Assembly: GCA_963762575.1 (NCBI GenBank)
Contig: CAVXLL010000002.1
Span: 248,001 to 312,000 of the forward strand
DNA length: 64,000 nt
Direction of reading: 5' to 3'
Source: AP-15 sp963762575
GTDB lineage: Bacteria > Pseudomonadota > Alphaproteobacteria > ATCC43930 > CGMCC-115725
In this document: piece after piece, positions 17,604 through 26,345 of the stretch
How the letters are laid out: the number at the start of each line of letters is the position of its first letter
Position numbering within the stretch: the stretch's first letter is position 1
The notes under the pieces: model-generated
Seen by the model: the letters and a program-made list of their open reading frames with translations, nothing else
Told to the model about the DNA's origin: nothing
The model's database searches: none
Position numbers and translations under genes: made by a program

Positions 17604-17650
17604 CGCCGCGAAGGAGAGGCTCAAGCGGCTCTTGAAGGGGAGTGTTTGAC

Positions 17651-18397
17651 ATGCAATTGAGTTTCGGCTCCGGCGCAATATGGGGCGAACGCACCGATGT
17701 GACCGGCTCCGGCATCGGCCCGCAACAGTTCGGCATATTGCAAGATATACAGATTGATTTCGACTGGAGCGACAAAGAGCTTTACGGCCAGCTGCAGTTT
17801 CCTGTGGCAATCGCGCGCGGGCAGGGTAAGATAACCGGCAAAGCGAAATTCGCGCAGATTCTCGGTCTACTGTATTCGGATATGTTTTTCGGGGTGACGC
17901 CAGCTACGGGGCAGTTCGCCGTCTCACAGCTTGAGGCCGCGACGATTCCGGCGACTACGCCCTACACCGTCGTCCCCGCCAACGCGGCGAGCTACAATGA
18001 TGATCTCGGCGTTACCTACGCCGCAAACGGCAAGCGTTTCAACCGGGTGATCACGCCTTCGGCCGCCGGCCAATATTCGGTCAATTTCGCTACCGGGGTG
18101 TATACTTTCTCCTCTGCGGACGCCAGTACTTCGGTGTTGGTCTCATACACATACAACATCGCGACCAGCGGCAACATGTTGACTCTCTTGAACCAGCCCT
18201 TGGGTATTACTCCTACCTTCAAGGCGACGTTCTACACAGCCTACAACGGTAGTGGCACCGCGCTCCGTCTCAACGCGTGTACGGCAAATAAGTTGTCACT
18301 GCCGACGAAACTCGATACTTGGACGATCAGCGAGCTGGACTTCATGGCTTTTGCAGACGCTTCGGGAACGATCGGTTATCTGAGCACGGTGGAGTGA
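17651..18397 (+). CDS. Major tail tube protein
   Basis: ATG 17651 is preferred to GTG 17642 because AAGGGGAG at 17635-17642 gives an eight-base spacing. The product is 248 residues: MQLSFGSGAIWGERTDVTG, a QFGILQDIQIDFDWSDKELYG strand pair, GQGKITGKAKFAQ, then a Thr/Ser/Ala-rich beta middle and an end with TWTISELDFMAFADASG. This pattern is that of tail tube monomers in alphaproteobacterial siphoviruses. Its place before the chaperone pair and tape measure supports the assignment. The stop TGA overlaps the next ATG. Confidence 0.75.
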   Translation: MQLSFGSGAIWGERTDVTGSGIGPQQFGILQDIQIDFDWSDKELYGQLQFPVAIARGQGKITGKAKFAQILGLLYSDMFFGVTPATGQFAVSQLEAATIPATTPYTVVPANAASYNDDLGVTYAANGKRFNRVITPSAAGQYSVNFATGVYTFSSADASTSVLVSYTYNIATSGNMLTLLNQPLGITPTFKATFYTAYNGSGTALRLNACTANKLSLPTKLDTWTISELDFMAFADASGTIGYLSTVE

Positions 18398-18837
18398 TGA
18401 TCCCCGGTGTGGCGGTCGCAATGGGCGGCCAGGACTGGGTGGTGCCGCCACTTACGCTCGGTCAGCTTCGTCGGCTGATGCCCAAGGTAAGGCAACTGAC
18501 CGAAATCGGTGCGTCAATGGGCGAAACGCAAATCGCAGTGCTGGTCGACATCGTGACCGCGGCGCTGCAACGCAACTATCCCGAGATGACGACGGACCAA
18601 GTCGAAAATTTTCTCGATCTCGGGAATGCCAGTGTCGTGCTGAATGCCGTCCTCACTGGCTCCGGCCTAAAGCCAGGCGGAGCAGCTATGGGGGAAGCGC
18701 CCGCCCCCGGGATAAGCTCGGGGGCAGGAAGCGCGAGCCCCAGATCGGTCTCGGACGAGATTTCGGGGAGAGTGACCACCCCTGGCGAGAAATCTATGGT
18801 CTTGTCGCCACCGCCTGTGGGTACAGCTACCCCGTAA
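18397..18837 (+). CDS. Tail assembly chaperone, upstream reading frame (gpG-like)
   Basis: ATG 18397 overlaps the tail-tube stop and gives 146 residues. Residues 1-95 are a helical domain (LTLGQLRRLMPKVRQL, then MTTDQVENFLDLGNASVVLNAVLTGSG) typical of the first of two tail chaperones. Residues from about 97 on are low-complexity Pro/Gly/Ser, largely made by a palindromic repeat, and then have no relation to a known domain. The downstream chaperone domain lies in the -1 frame with no start codon of its own, so this gene may be read in two ways, as lambda G and GT are. Confidence 0.75.
   Translation: MIPGVAVAMGGQDWVVPPLTLGQLRRLMPKVRQLTEIGASMGETQIAVLVDIVTAALQRNYPEMTTDQVENFLDLGNASVVLNAVLTGSGLKPGGAAMGEAPAPGISSGAGSASPRSVSDEISGRVTTPGEKSMVLSPPPVGTATP
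18690..18725 (+). promoter_or_regulatory. Candidate -1 frameshift site: G5 run plus hairpin (palindrome copy 2)
   Basis: GGGGGAA at 18690-18696 is followed after six bases by a hairpin: GCCCCCGGG at 18703-18711 and CTCGGGGGC at 18717-18725 with a five-base loop and one G-U pair. A slip of -1 on GGG would let a ribosome leave the first chaperone frame and enter the frame carrying the second. The heptamer is not a standard X-XXY-YYZ site, as the A-site codon changes GAA to GGA. The left hairpin arm is identical to that of the palindrome at 15520. Confidence 0.4.
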
Positions 18838-19118
18838 TTGACGAGATGACGCTCTTCCAAATCGAAGAGCTGACATCCTACTGGGCACAACACCCGCCGC
18901 TGCACTTGCTCGTCGCGGCCTATCTTGGCATCGGCAAAGATAAACACGGACGGCTGCCGCCAACGTCGATCGGACGAAGGCAGCGACCGAGTTCAGATAC
19001 CAACTCGATGCTCGCTCAGCTGGGGCCTGGGTTCGGCGCCGGAGACGTCCATGCCGGCCTCTCGCCTGTGGTCCTCGATTTTGACCAACTAAACGGCCGC
19101 TCGGGGGTTCCCGACTAA
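18693..19118 (+). CDS. Tail assembly chaperone, downstream -1 frame (gpT-like)
   Basis: In the -1 frame the sequence reads ESDHPWREIYGLVATACGY, then a YPVIDEMTLFQIEEL helix and YWAQHPPLHLLVAAYLGIGK, a strongly conserved pattern of phage tail assembly chaperones. It ends with a variable tail at 19118. No ATG, GTG or TTG lies in this frame between 18603 and the conserved WREIYG segment; the first in-frame ATG (18846) is inside the domain. Expression is therefore probably by frameshifting from the upstream frame, or the gene has lost its start. Start 18693 marks the first codon after the proposed slip. Confidence 0.65.
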   Translation, partial: GSARPRDKLGGRKREPQIGLGRDFGESDHPWREIYGLVATACGYSYPVIDEMTLFQIEELTSYWAQHPPLHLLVAAYLGIGKDKHGRLPPTSIGRRQRPSSDTNSMLAQLGPGFGAGDVHAGLSPVVLDFDQLNGRSGVPD

Positions 19119-19183
19119 CGCATCGGCAGGATCGGGGTAGGCCGCAAGCGTCGGCGAGGGCTGTTTGTCAGCAAGAGGCTAAG

Positions 19184-20275
19184 ATGGCGGATATTGAAAC
19201 GAGCGTCATTATCAGCGCCCAAATTGACGGTCTCCGATCCGGGATGGAGGCCGCATCGAATTCTGTACAGGCAGCGACCGATGCAATGCGCTCTCAACTT
19301 GCTGGGCTCGGGGACATTGCACAGCAAGCGCAGTCGCAGCTTAACGCCGCTACCGGCCAAATCGGAACCGGCATCGGCGCGTTGCAGAGCAAAGTCGGCG
19401 ATTTCGCAGGATCGATGGGCGTCGGCACGACGCCGAGCAGCGGGCTTGGAGATTCATTCAGCTCTGCCCAAGCCAGTCCTGCACCCGGCAACGAAAACGA
19501 TGCTACGGCTGATCAAAAGCAGTGGGAAGAAGAGCTGCTCGCCTACCAGAAGTTCCAGAACGACAAGGAGAATCTCGATCTCCAGGGAGCGCAAACCAGC
19601 CAGAGAACCTGGCAGAGCGTGATGCAGCCGATCCAGCGGGCCTTCGATACCTCGATCACCGGCATGATATTGGGTACGACGTCGTTGCAGAAAGCAGTGG
19701 CGAATATCGGGCAATCGATACTTGCCGAATTCGTCAATCTAGGCGTCAAGATGGCGACCAACTGGATTGCCAGTGAGCTTGCCATGACGACAGCGACCGA
19801 GGCTGGCGCTGCGGCCCGCACCGCGGCCCAGGGCGAGGGAGTGGCGGCCGGGCTGGCGGCAAATGCGGCAAATGCGGTCAAGAGCATCATGACTGATTCA
19901 GCGCAGGCGTTCTCGGGCATTTTTGCATTCCTGGCTCCGACTATGGGTCCAGCCGCGGCTGGACCTGCTGCAGCAGGAGAAGCCACTGTAATGGCAGCCG
20001 CCAGCGGGATTGCCTCTGCGGCGGGTGGTTGGATGGTACCGTCTGATCAGCTCGCCATGGTGCACCAAAACGAAATGATCCTGCCGGCGAACATCAGCCA
20101 AGGCCTTCAAAACATGATCTCGGCAAATGGCGGAGCTGGGTCGGGTGCGGTCGTGGTCAATGTCTCGGCGATCGACAGTCAGGACGTGAAGCGGTTTTTC
20201 CAGAGCAATGGCAACCTTCTCGTCAATGCCCTAAACAAGGCAATGCGCAACGGTTCGACGCTGCGGACGGCGTAA
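19184..20275 (+). CDS. Short tail tape measure protein
   Basis: A 363-residue protein starting MADIETSVIISAQIDGL. Residues 15-80 are a coiled-coil-like helix; residues 100-190 are helical with an LQKAVANIGQSILAEFVNLG segment; 200-275 are Ala-rich. The C-terminus has GGWMVPSDQLAMVHQNEMILPA, the usual final motif of tape measures in RcGTA-like and related tails. It follows the chaperone genes, as in most siphoviruses. Tape measures are commonly two or three times longer, so the tail would be short or the gene has lost its middle. The stop overlaps the next start (TAATGG). Confidence 0.75.
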   Translation: MADIETSVIISAQIDGLRSGMEAASNSVQAATDAMRSQLAGLGDIAQQAQSQLNAATGQIGTGIGALQSKVGDFAGSMGVGTTPSSGLGDSFSSAQASPAPGNENDATADQKQWEEELLAYQKFQNDKENLDLQGAQTSQRTWQSVMQPIQRAFDTSITGMILGTTSLQKAVANIGQSILAEFVNLGVKMATNWIASELAMTTATEAGAAARTAAQGEGVAAGLAANAANAVKSIMTDSAQAFSGIFAFLAPTMGPAAAGPAAAGEATVMAAASGIASAAGGWMVPSDQLAMVHQNEMILPANISQGLQNMISANGGAGSGAVVVNVSAIDSQDVKRFFQSNGNLLVNALNKAMRNGSTLRTA

Positions 20276-20895
20276 TGGCTCTAATTTTTCCAACGTTGCC
20301 CGGGCTTGCCTGGAGCGTCACCAAAACTCCGACATTTCAGACTCGTATCCAGCGTGCGGTATCCGGGCGCGAATTGCGGGCGCTGGACTATCCGTATCCG
20401 CTTTGGCAATTTGCGTTAGTCTACGACTTTTTGCGCGACAATCCGGCAGCTGGCTACGACGAGCTGCGGACCCTGCTCGGCTTCTTTATGCTCTGCCAAG
20501 GAGCGTTCGGCACATTTCTGTTTCAAGATCCCAGCGACTTTCAAGTTACCGGGCAGCAGATCGGCATCGGCGACGCGAGTACGACCGTTTTCCAGCTTCA
20601 GCGCGTAATGGGCGCAATACTGCCGTACGGCGGCTTCCTGGAACCAATCGTGGCGCCGAATGTCGTACGCGCAATTCACTTAAACGGACTTTTGCAAGCC
20701 CCGACGTCCTATAGCGTCGATCCAACCACCGGATTGGTGTCATTCAGCACTGCGCCCAGTAGCGGTCTGATCATAAGCGCCGACTTCTCTTATTATTTCC
20801 GCTGTCGCTTCGTCGACGATAAATATGACTTCGAGAATTTCATGTATCGATTGTGGCAATTGAAGAAACTGACTTTTATATCGGTGCGATCATGA
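20275..20895 (+). CDS. Distal tail protein, DUF2460 (RcGTA gp12-like)
   Basis: A 206-residue protein with the DUF2460/TIGR02217 pattern: FPTLPGLAWSVTKTPTFQTR, then VSGRELRALDYPYPLWQF, a LRTLLGFFMLCQGAFGTFLF segment and an FRVNGT-like beta region ending in YYFRCRFVDDKYDFENFMYRLW. In the RcGTA tail this protein forms the distal tail ring that connects tube and hub. ATG at 20275 overlaps the tape-measure stop and the stop overlaps the next start by ATGA. Confidence 0.88.
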   Translation: MALIFPTLPGLAWSVTKTPTFQTRIQRAVSGRELRALDYPYPLWQFALVYDFLRDNPAAGYDELRTLLGFFMLCQGAFGTFLFQDPSDFQVTGQQIGIGDASTTVFQLQRVMGAILPYGGFLEPIVAPNVVRAIHLNGLLQAPTSYSVDPTTGLVSFSTAPSSGLIISADFSYYFRCRFVDDKYDFENFMYRLWQLKKLTFISVRS

Positions 20896-21746
20896 AAGCG
20901 GCCAGCTCCACCCTGATTTCGCTCCTCTTGAGCGGCGACCAGTTTATCATGGGCGACCTCTATACAATCACTCTTGTCGGCGGGACTGTACTGCGCTATT
21001 CGGCAGCGCCGACTGCACTCTCCTCGAATGGCTACGGCTTTGCGCTTGGTCCTAAATTCGAGCGCTCCAAAACAAAGGTTGTCATCGGCACCCAGGTCGA
21101 CGAACTCGAAGTCAGGATCTACACCGAGCCGACAGATCTGATCGGTGACGTTCCGTTTCTGGAGGCTGCCTGGCAGGGACAGCTTGACGGCGCACTCCTG
21201 CAACTCGAACGGGCGTTCATGCCCAGCTACGGCGATACCAGCCCGGGGAGAGTGGTCCTCTTCGCGGGCCGCATTTCAGACATCGACTGCACCCGTACCG
21301 GCATCGACCTCAAATGCCGCTCGCATCTCGAGCTGTTGAACATCCAGATGCCACGCCGGCTCTGGCAATCGTCTTGCACCCATGTTTTCGGCGATGCGAT
21401 GTGCCAATTTGATCGTTCCGAGCTACAAGCCACGTTCGCAGCAGCGCCCGGATCGACCCAGACGCAAATTGCCACCTCAATAAATCCGAACCCTCCGAAC
21501 CTCTATGTCCAGGGAACAATCATCGGCGCAACCGGGGCCAATGCGGGGTCGAGCCGCTCGGTTGCGGCTATGGGTTTCGGCTGGGTTTATGTGAAGCTTG
21601 CGTTTTTCTCACCGGTCCTGCCCGGTGACGAATTCCAGCTGCTTCCCGGCTGCGATCGCACGATCGCGACCTGCACGAACGTGTTCAACAACGCCGTTCA
21701 TTTCGGTGGCTTTCCTTACATCCCGACTCCGGAGACCGCGGTATGA
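20892..21746 (+). CDS. Tail hub protein, DUF2163 / phage_BR0599 (RcGTA gp13-like)
   Basis: ATG 20892 (MKAASSTLISLL) overlaps the previous stop and is preferred to the upstream ATG 20853, which would overlap by 43 bases. The 284-residue product has the DUF2163 N-terminal domain and the C-terminal BR0599 domain, with Cys-rich pieces SCTHVFGDAMCQFDR and LPGCDRTIATCTNVFNN and a final HFGGFPYIPTPE, which is diagnostic of the family. In RcGTA its equivalent binds an Fe-S cluster through such cysteines. It lies between gp12- and gp14-like genes, exactly as in RcGTA. Confidence 0.9.
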   Translation: MKAASSTLISLLLSGDQFIMGDLYTITLVGGTVLRYSAAPTALSSNGYGFALGPKFERSKTKVVIGTQVDELEVRIYTEPTDLIGDVPFLEAAWQGQLDGALLQLERAFMPSYGDTSPGRVVLFAGRISDIDCTRTGIDLKCRSHLELLNIQMPRRLWQSSCTHVFGDAMCQFDRSELQATFAAAPGSTQTQIATSINPNPPNLYVQGTIIGATGANAGSSRSVAAMGFGWVYVKLAFFSPVLPGDEFQLLPGCDRTIATCTNVFNNAVHFGGFPYIPTPETAV

Positions 21747-22237
21747 GCCGGCGATCCGTGGTGATTACCGAGGCAGAACTTCCGGGCGAAGCGGCAGCGG
21801 CGTTCGTCGCGGATACCCGGCGACTGGCGGTCATTGAGGAAGCCTGGGGATGGCTGCGCACACCTTATCACCACATGGGGCGGGTCAGGGGCGCCGGCAC
21901 CGATTGCCTGATGATGCTCGCCGAGGTGTATGAAAGCGCGAGAGTGATCCCGCATATCGAGGTCCCGTTCTATCCACCTGATTGGAATCTGCATCGCGAC
22001 GCTGAGCATTACCTCCTCGGCGTTATGCGCTATGCGCGCGAGATCGCCGAGCCGCCTCAGCCTGGTGACGTTGCCGTCTTCAAATTTGGCCGCTGCTTTG
22101 CACACGGCGCAATCGTGTTGGCCTGGCCCCAACTGATCCACGCTTGGCATAGCACCGGCGTCGTCCACGGCGACGCGACACAACCGCCGCTGGCCGGCCG
22201 GCCGGTCCGGTTCTTCGACCCGTTTGCGACCGTCTGA
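21743..22237 (+). CDS. Tail-associated NlpC/P60 peptidase (RcGTA gp14-like)
   Basis: A 164-residue cysteine peptidase. C55 in GAGTDCLMM is the nucleophile and H121 in CFAHGAIV the expected histidine. The segment WGWLRTPYHHMGR before the Cys is typical of TIGR02219 phage cell-wall peptidases. It probably cuts peptidoglycan peptides during genome delivery, being carried at the tail tip. The ATG overlaps the previous stop by ATGA. Confidence 0.88.
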   Translation: MSRRSVVITEAELPGEAAAAFVADTRRLAVIEEAWGWLRTPYHHMGRVRGAGTDCLMMLAEVYESARVIPHIEVPFYPPDWNLHRDAEHYLLGVMRYAREIAEPPQPGDVAVFKFGRCFAHGAIVLAWPQLIHAWHSTGVVHGDATQPPLAGRPVRFFDPFATV

Positions 22238-22253
22238 CGTCTGAATTCCTAAC

Positions 22254-25019
22254 ATGGGTGGAATACTCGGCGGCGGCTCGAACGCCAAGCAGGCGCGCGC
22301 AGTCGGGTCGCTGCAATTCCAGACCTCGCAGCAAGGCGGCGTCGTTCCGCTGGTCTATGGAACCACAAAGCTCTCTCCGAACCTGCTCGATTATGATGAC
22401 TTCACGGCGACACCGAGCAAGCAGGGTGGCGGCAAGGGCGGCGGTGGAGGCAAAGGCGGCAGCCAGCAATATATGTACTCGGCCTCGGTAGTCCTGGGCG
22501 TGTGTCAAGGGCCGATCATCGGATTTGGCACCGCCTGGTGGGACAAAAACATTGGCGGGACCTCTGGGCTGCCCAGCCTGTCCAGCGTCAACCTCGGCAC
22601 CGACGGGCAGGGCGTCGACGCCTATTGGGCCGCCAATCACCCAGCAAAAGCGCTCAGCTATTCCGGCACAGCGAACATTGTCCTGGCGAATTATCAACTA
22701 GGCGATACCGCTACGCTGCCGAATTTCACGTTTGAGGTAATCGGCATCGAGTCGTCGAGTGGCGTCAATGGACTCGATGCCAACCCAGCCGCGATCATTA
22801 CCGATTTCCTAACCAATTCGCGCTATGGGGCCAATTTCCCCGCAGCCAACCTCGATAGTCTGTCATCCTATGCCGCCTATTGCGCAGCCCTCGGGCTCTT
22901 TCTCTCACCGCTTCTCGACACGCAGCAGGAGGCACAGCAATCCTTGGCCGACATCGCTAACGTCACGAACAGTGCGATCGTTTGGTCGGAAGGGCTGCTC
23001 AAGATCATTCCGTACGGCGACCAAGCGATAACCAGCGCGTTCACACTCGCAAGCTTCTCAGGAGCCCCGACCCAGACGGGAGGCAACACGCTCTCTTTGA
23101 CGTTCACCGATCCCGCATTCAATGGCGGCTTACCGTACACGGTCCAGTACACCACGGTTGCTAACTTGCAACTACCCAGCGCTACCGCTGGGCTCGCGCA
23201 GGCGGTCAACGGGGACGGCAACCTCGCTGGATTTGGTGTTCGCGCGGCGTGCGCCGATTTCGCGGTGCTGATTATCCAGAACCCACCGACGGGCAATACG
23301 ACGATCAGCCAATCAGGCGGTGGGGGGATCACCGCGAACGGAATCGGTATTACGGCGACGTACAGTTGGACGCCGCTGACGACCCCGGTGTACAGTCTCG
23401 GCGAGGACGATTTCATTGTGCAGGAATCGTCGGTCGGCACCAATCTCGGAGTGTCGCCTGGTGGTCCAGTGCTGCGCACAGGGGCGAGCCCGATCACCGG
23501 GGGGTTCACGGACGACCCGCTACATGTCATCCGTTCCACTCCGGCTGACGCCAACAACATGGTCGAGGTCGAATGTCTCGATCGGGCCAATAATTACAAC
23601 ACGACGATTGTCGAGGCGTTCGATCAAGCGTCGATTGACCTCTACGGGGTGCGCCGCAACACCTCGCTCAAGGCTCGGTTAATCGCTGACCCACTCTATG
23701 TCGGGCCGACAATCGCCCAACTCGTCCTCCAGCGCGCGCTACTCTACCGCAACACCTATACTTTTCAGCTCGGTTGGAAATATTGCCTTCTCGAGCCGAT
23801 GGACCTTATCCAGATCACCGATGCTCGGCTCGGCGTTGCGGCGCTGACAGTGCGCGTCACCGCTGTCGAAGAAGACGATGAGGGCACTCTTACGATCACT
23901 GCGGAGGACTTTTTCGGTGCCTACTCGAGCACAGTCATGTATCCCCCGATCGGATTTCAGCCAACTGCGTCTCCCAGTATCATTGGCAGCGCCGGCGGGA
24001 CCGCGTCATCCTACAACACGCAACCTAGCGGGGGTGCGGTCGGCGGATTCGTCCCGAACTGGAGCATGGGTCCGGGGGATGTCAATCCGCCGCTGATTTT
24101 TGAGCCTCCTGCCGGACTGCTCTCGGGTAATCTCCAAATATGGGTTGCTTTGTCGGGCGGCCCGAATTGGGGCGGCGCTCAGATTTGGGCATCGAGCGAC
24201 GGCAGTTCCTATGCCTCGGTCGGGAGCGTCGACGGCCCCGCGAAGCAGGGCGTCACTTTTGCGGATCTAGCGAGCTACAGCGGCACCAACCCAGACACTA
24301 CCGACACAGCTTCGGTCGATTTGACTGAAAGCCGCGGTCAGCTGGTTTCAGTTTCGGCTACCGACGCCTCGAACCTAATCACCCTGTGCTACATCGGCGG
24401 CGAGCTTATTGCTTACCAGACGGCGACGCTCACTGCGGTCTCCAAATACGATTTAGCGACGCTTTATCGCGGCGCTTACGGCAGTCCAATCACAGATCAT
24501 CCCGCTGGTGCCAAGTTTGCGTTTCTCGACGGATCGATTGGACGGTTATCCTATCCGAGTACCTTGATCGGCCAAACAATCTTTCTAAAGTTTCCGTCAA
24601 CCAATATCGTCGGCGGCGGACCCCAGAGTTTGGCGGATGTGCCAGCATATTCATACACCGTGAAGGGCACGGGTCAGGCCTCTTCAACAATCGTTAACGG
24701 GTCTTATACTGGCAAACCAACCGCGGATGCGGTGCTGCAGAACTATGTGTTTGCCGCGCCGATGATCATTCCAGCTGAATTTTCCGGCAGTCAGGGTACT
24801 GCCGCGACCGCCGCAACGGCAGCTGCGACTTTCAACATCCGCAAGAATAACGTGAACATTGGCACAATGATCTTCGTCGCATCGGCGACTACAGCAACCT
24901 TCGCGATGAGCTCGGCGACTTTATTCAATGCGGGCGACGTGCTGACCCTGGTGGCACCTTCTGCACCCGACGCAACGCTGGCAAATCTCGCATGGACCAT
25001 CACGGGAAACGCACAATGA
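22254..25019 (+). CDS. Tail hub/baseplate megatron-like protein (RcGTA gp15-like)
   Basis: A 921-residue tail-tip protein. It starts with a Gly-rich segment and QTSQQGGVVPLVYGTTKL, a usual front of phage tail hub proteins. A Lys/Gly-rich loop lies near residues 55-72. The phage-tail_3 region (IADIANVTNSAIVWSEG-like, residues about 220-245, and the FQLGWKYCLLEPMDLIQI segment near 503-520) is clear. The last 300 residues are beta-rich fibre-like domains. The TIM-barrel glycosidase of true RcGTA gp15 was not recognised, so this is a related but not identical architecture. ATG at 22254 follows the peptidase gene by 16 bases. Confidence 0.82.
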   Translation: MGGILGGGSNAKQARAVGSLQFQTSQQGGVVPLVYGTTKLSPNLLDYDDFTATPSKQGGGKGGGGGKGGSQQYMYSASVVLGVCQGPIIGFGTAWWDKNIGGTSGLPSLSSVNLGTDGQGVDAYWAANHPAKALSYSGTANIVLANYQLGDTATLPNFTFEVIGIESSSGVNGLDANPAAIITDFLTNSRYGANFPAANLDSLSSYAAYCAALGLFLSPLLDTQQEAQQSLADIANVTNSAIVWSEGLLKIIPYGDQAITSAFTLASFSGAPTQTGGNTLSLTFTDPAFNGGLPYTVQYTTVANLQLPSATAGLAQAVNGDGNLAGFGVRAACADFAVLIIQNPPTGNTTISQSGGGGITANGIGITATYSWTPLTTPVYSLGEDDFIVQESSVGTNLGVSPGGPVLRTGASPITGGFTDDPLHVIRSTPADANNMVEVECLDRANNYNTTIVEAFDQASIDLYGVRRNTSLKARLIADPLYVGPTIAQLVLQRALLYRNTYTFQLGWKYCLLEPMDLIQITDARLGVAALTVRVTAVEEDDEGTLTITAEDFFGAYSSTVMYPPIGFQPTASPSIIGSAGGTASSYNTQPSGGAVGGFVPNWSMGPGDVNPPLIFEPPAGLLSGNLQIWVALSGGPNWGGAQIWASSDGSSYASVGSVDGPAKQGVTFADLASYSGTNPDTTDTASVDLTESRGQLVSVSATDASNLITLCYIGGELIAYQTATLTAVSKYDLATLYRGAYGSPITDHPAGAKFAFLDGSIGRLSYPSTLIGQTIFLKFPSTNIVGGGPQSLADVPAYSYTVKGTGQASSTIVNGSYTGKPTADAVLQNYVFAAPMIIPAEFSGSQGTAATAATAAATFNIRKNNVNIGTMIFVASATTATFAMSSATLFNAGDVLTLVAPSAPDATLANLAWTITGNAQ

Positions 25020-25213
25020 AGCTCGAATCCTGGCACAGCACCGAAGCTAAGCGGCGCTGGAAAATCGTACGTACTGACGACTACACCGATGTGGCGGGGG
25101 AGATAATCACGGCTGATGAGGCTACCGGCGAATGCTGCATCCAGGTCGGCGGCGAAACCAAAACGCTGAGCTTCGGGCCTCACGGGATCAGGATCATTGG
25201 GCGCAGAAGATGA
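25016..25213 (+). CDS. Small conserved phage protein after tail hub gene
   Basis: ATG 25016 overlaps the tail-hub stop by ATGA and gives 65 residues (MKLESWHSTEAKRRWKIVR to HGIRIIGRRR). It is a small beta protein with no membrane segment or signal peptide. Proteins of this shape follow tail hub genes in related alphaproteobacterial prophages. A further 30-codon frame (25210-25302, MIRASNAGR) again overlaps by ATGA but has no recognised features. Confidence 0.6.
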   Translation: MKLESWHSTEAKRRWKIVRTDDYTDVAGEIITADEATGECCIQVGGETKTLSFGPHGIRIIGRRR

Positions 25214-25285
25214 TTCGCGCATCAAACGCCGGGCGGATTACCGCGGGAGAAGGTCACGGGAGGACCCGGAGTTTGGAGGTGGCGC

Positions 25286-25555
25286 GTGACGCCCGCGAAT
25301 AATCGGGAGGTGGCCTACCCAATGGAAACCCAACTCGCGCTGATTCGTCGTGATATCGAAGAGATCCACCATGCCCTCCACGGCGACGGCAAGGGCCGCA
25401 GGGGGCTCGTGGATCAAGTTGAAGACCTCGTAATGGTTGCCGATCGCGGTCGCTTCAGTCTGCGCGTGGCCCTCTGGCTCGGGGGCGGCATCGTCGCAGC
25501 GGCTACGGCGTTGGCGCAGTTCAAGCAAGCAATTCTGGGACTCTTTCAGCAATGA
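25286..25555 (+). CDS. Small membrane protein, candidate holin
   Basis: A GTG start at 25286 gives 89 residues; ATG at 25322 would give 77 (METQLALIRRDIEEIHHAL). The front is an amphipathic helix with charge, followed by one membrane segment near residues 62-80 (RVALWLGGGIVAAATALAQF) and a short tail. This topology fits XhlA-like or class III-type holins. It overlaps the lysozyme start by ATGA, so a lysis role is likely. It could also be an anchoring protein for the lysozyme. Confidence 0.6.
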   Translation: MTPANNREVAYPMETQLALIRRDIEEIHHALHGDGKGRRGLVDQVEDLVMVADRGRFSLRVALWLGGGIVAAATALAQFKQAILGLFQQ

Positions 25556-26247
25556 CCACCTTATGCTTTGCCGCCGATCGGCCAAAGTTGTTGCCACTGC
25601 TGTCCGCACCTTACATTCCGCCGATCACGTCTGATGTCGTGATCGACCTCAGTCATTGGCAGGCGCCGGTCGATTTTGCGCGGGCCAAATCAGCGGGAAT
25701 AGTCGCTGTAGTCTTGAAGGCTACGCAGGGTTCGGACTGGATCGACGTAACGTTCGCTCAACGCCTCGCCGAGGCAACTGCATCCGGCCTTCTGGTTGGG
25801 GCCTATCATTTCCTCGATGATTCGTCACCGGAACTACAGGTCGAGAACTTCCTATCCGTGGCGGAAGGCTCCAGCGTGCTGGCACTCGATGCCGAGCCGA
25901 ACGCGATCGGCGGCACCGTAACAGTCGCACAGGCCGCCGAAGCCGCAGGGCGACTGAACATGGCGACCGGCTCGATGCCCTTGATATATATTAACCGGTA
26001 TGGGCCCGATCAACGTGGTACCGGTCTTCCCAATGACGTCTTGTCGCGCTGCCCGCTATGGTTGCCCGCCTACAGCTCGCGGCCGGTTTGCCCACTGGGC
26101 TGGTCGAAATGGGCGCTGTGGCAGTACACCGACGGCACCGTCGGTTCCGACCCGGTGCCGGTCGCGGGGATCGGCCGATGTGATCGTAGCCGCTTCGCTG
26201 GCACGATCGCCGATCTTGTCACTTGGTGGAAGGATCCGCAGCTCTGA
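25552..26247 (+). CDS. GH25 lysozyme, endolysin
   Basis: A 231-residue muramidase of glycoside hydrolase family 25. D32 in VIDLSHWQ and the D113-x-E115 pair in LALDAEPN are the expected catalytic acids. LLVGAYHFLDD and PLIYINRYG are further family motifs, and KWALWQYTDGTVG marks the end of the barrel. It cleaves the MurNAc-GlcNAc bond of peptidoglycan. There is no clear signal peptide, in line with export by the holin encoded just upstream. It starts within the ATGA overlap of that gene. Confidence 0.92.
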   Translation: MTTLCFAADRPKLLPLLSAPYIPPITSDVVIDLSHWQAPVDFARAKSAGIVAVVLKATQGSDWIDVTFAQRLAEATASGLLVGAYHFLDDSSPELQVENFLSVAEGSSVLALDAEPNAIGGTVTVAQAAEAAGRLNMATGSMPLIYINRYGPDQRGTGLPNDVLSRCPLWLPAYSSRPVCPLGWSKWALWQYTDGTVGSDPVPVAGIGRCDRSRFAGTIADLVTWWKDPQL

Positions 26248-26345
26248 CATTACCCCGCGGGCTTACAAATGGAATCTCAATCAAGAGGGAACCACGGCGC
26301 CGATCGGGACAGCGCAGGGGTGTTGCTCGTGGTATGGGACAAGAC

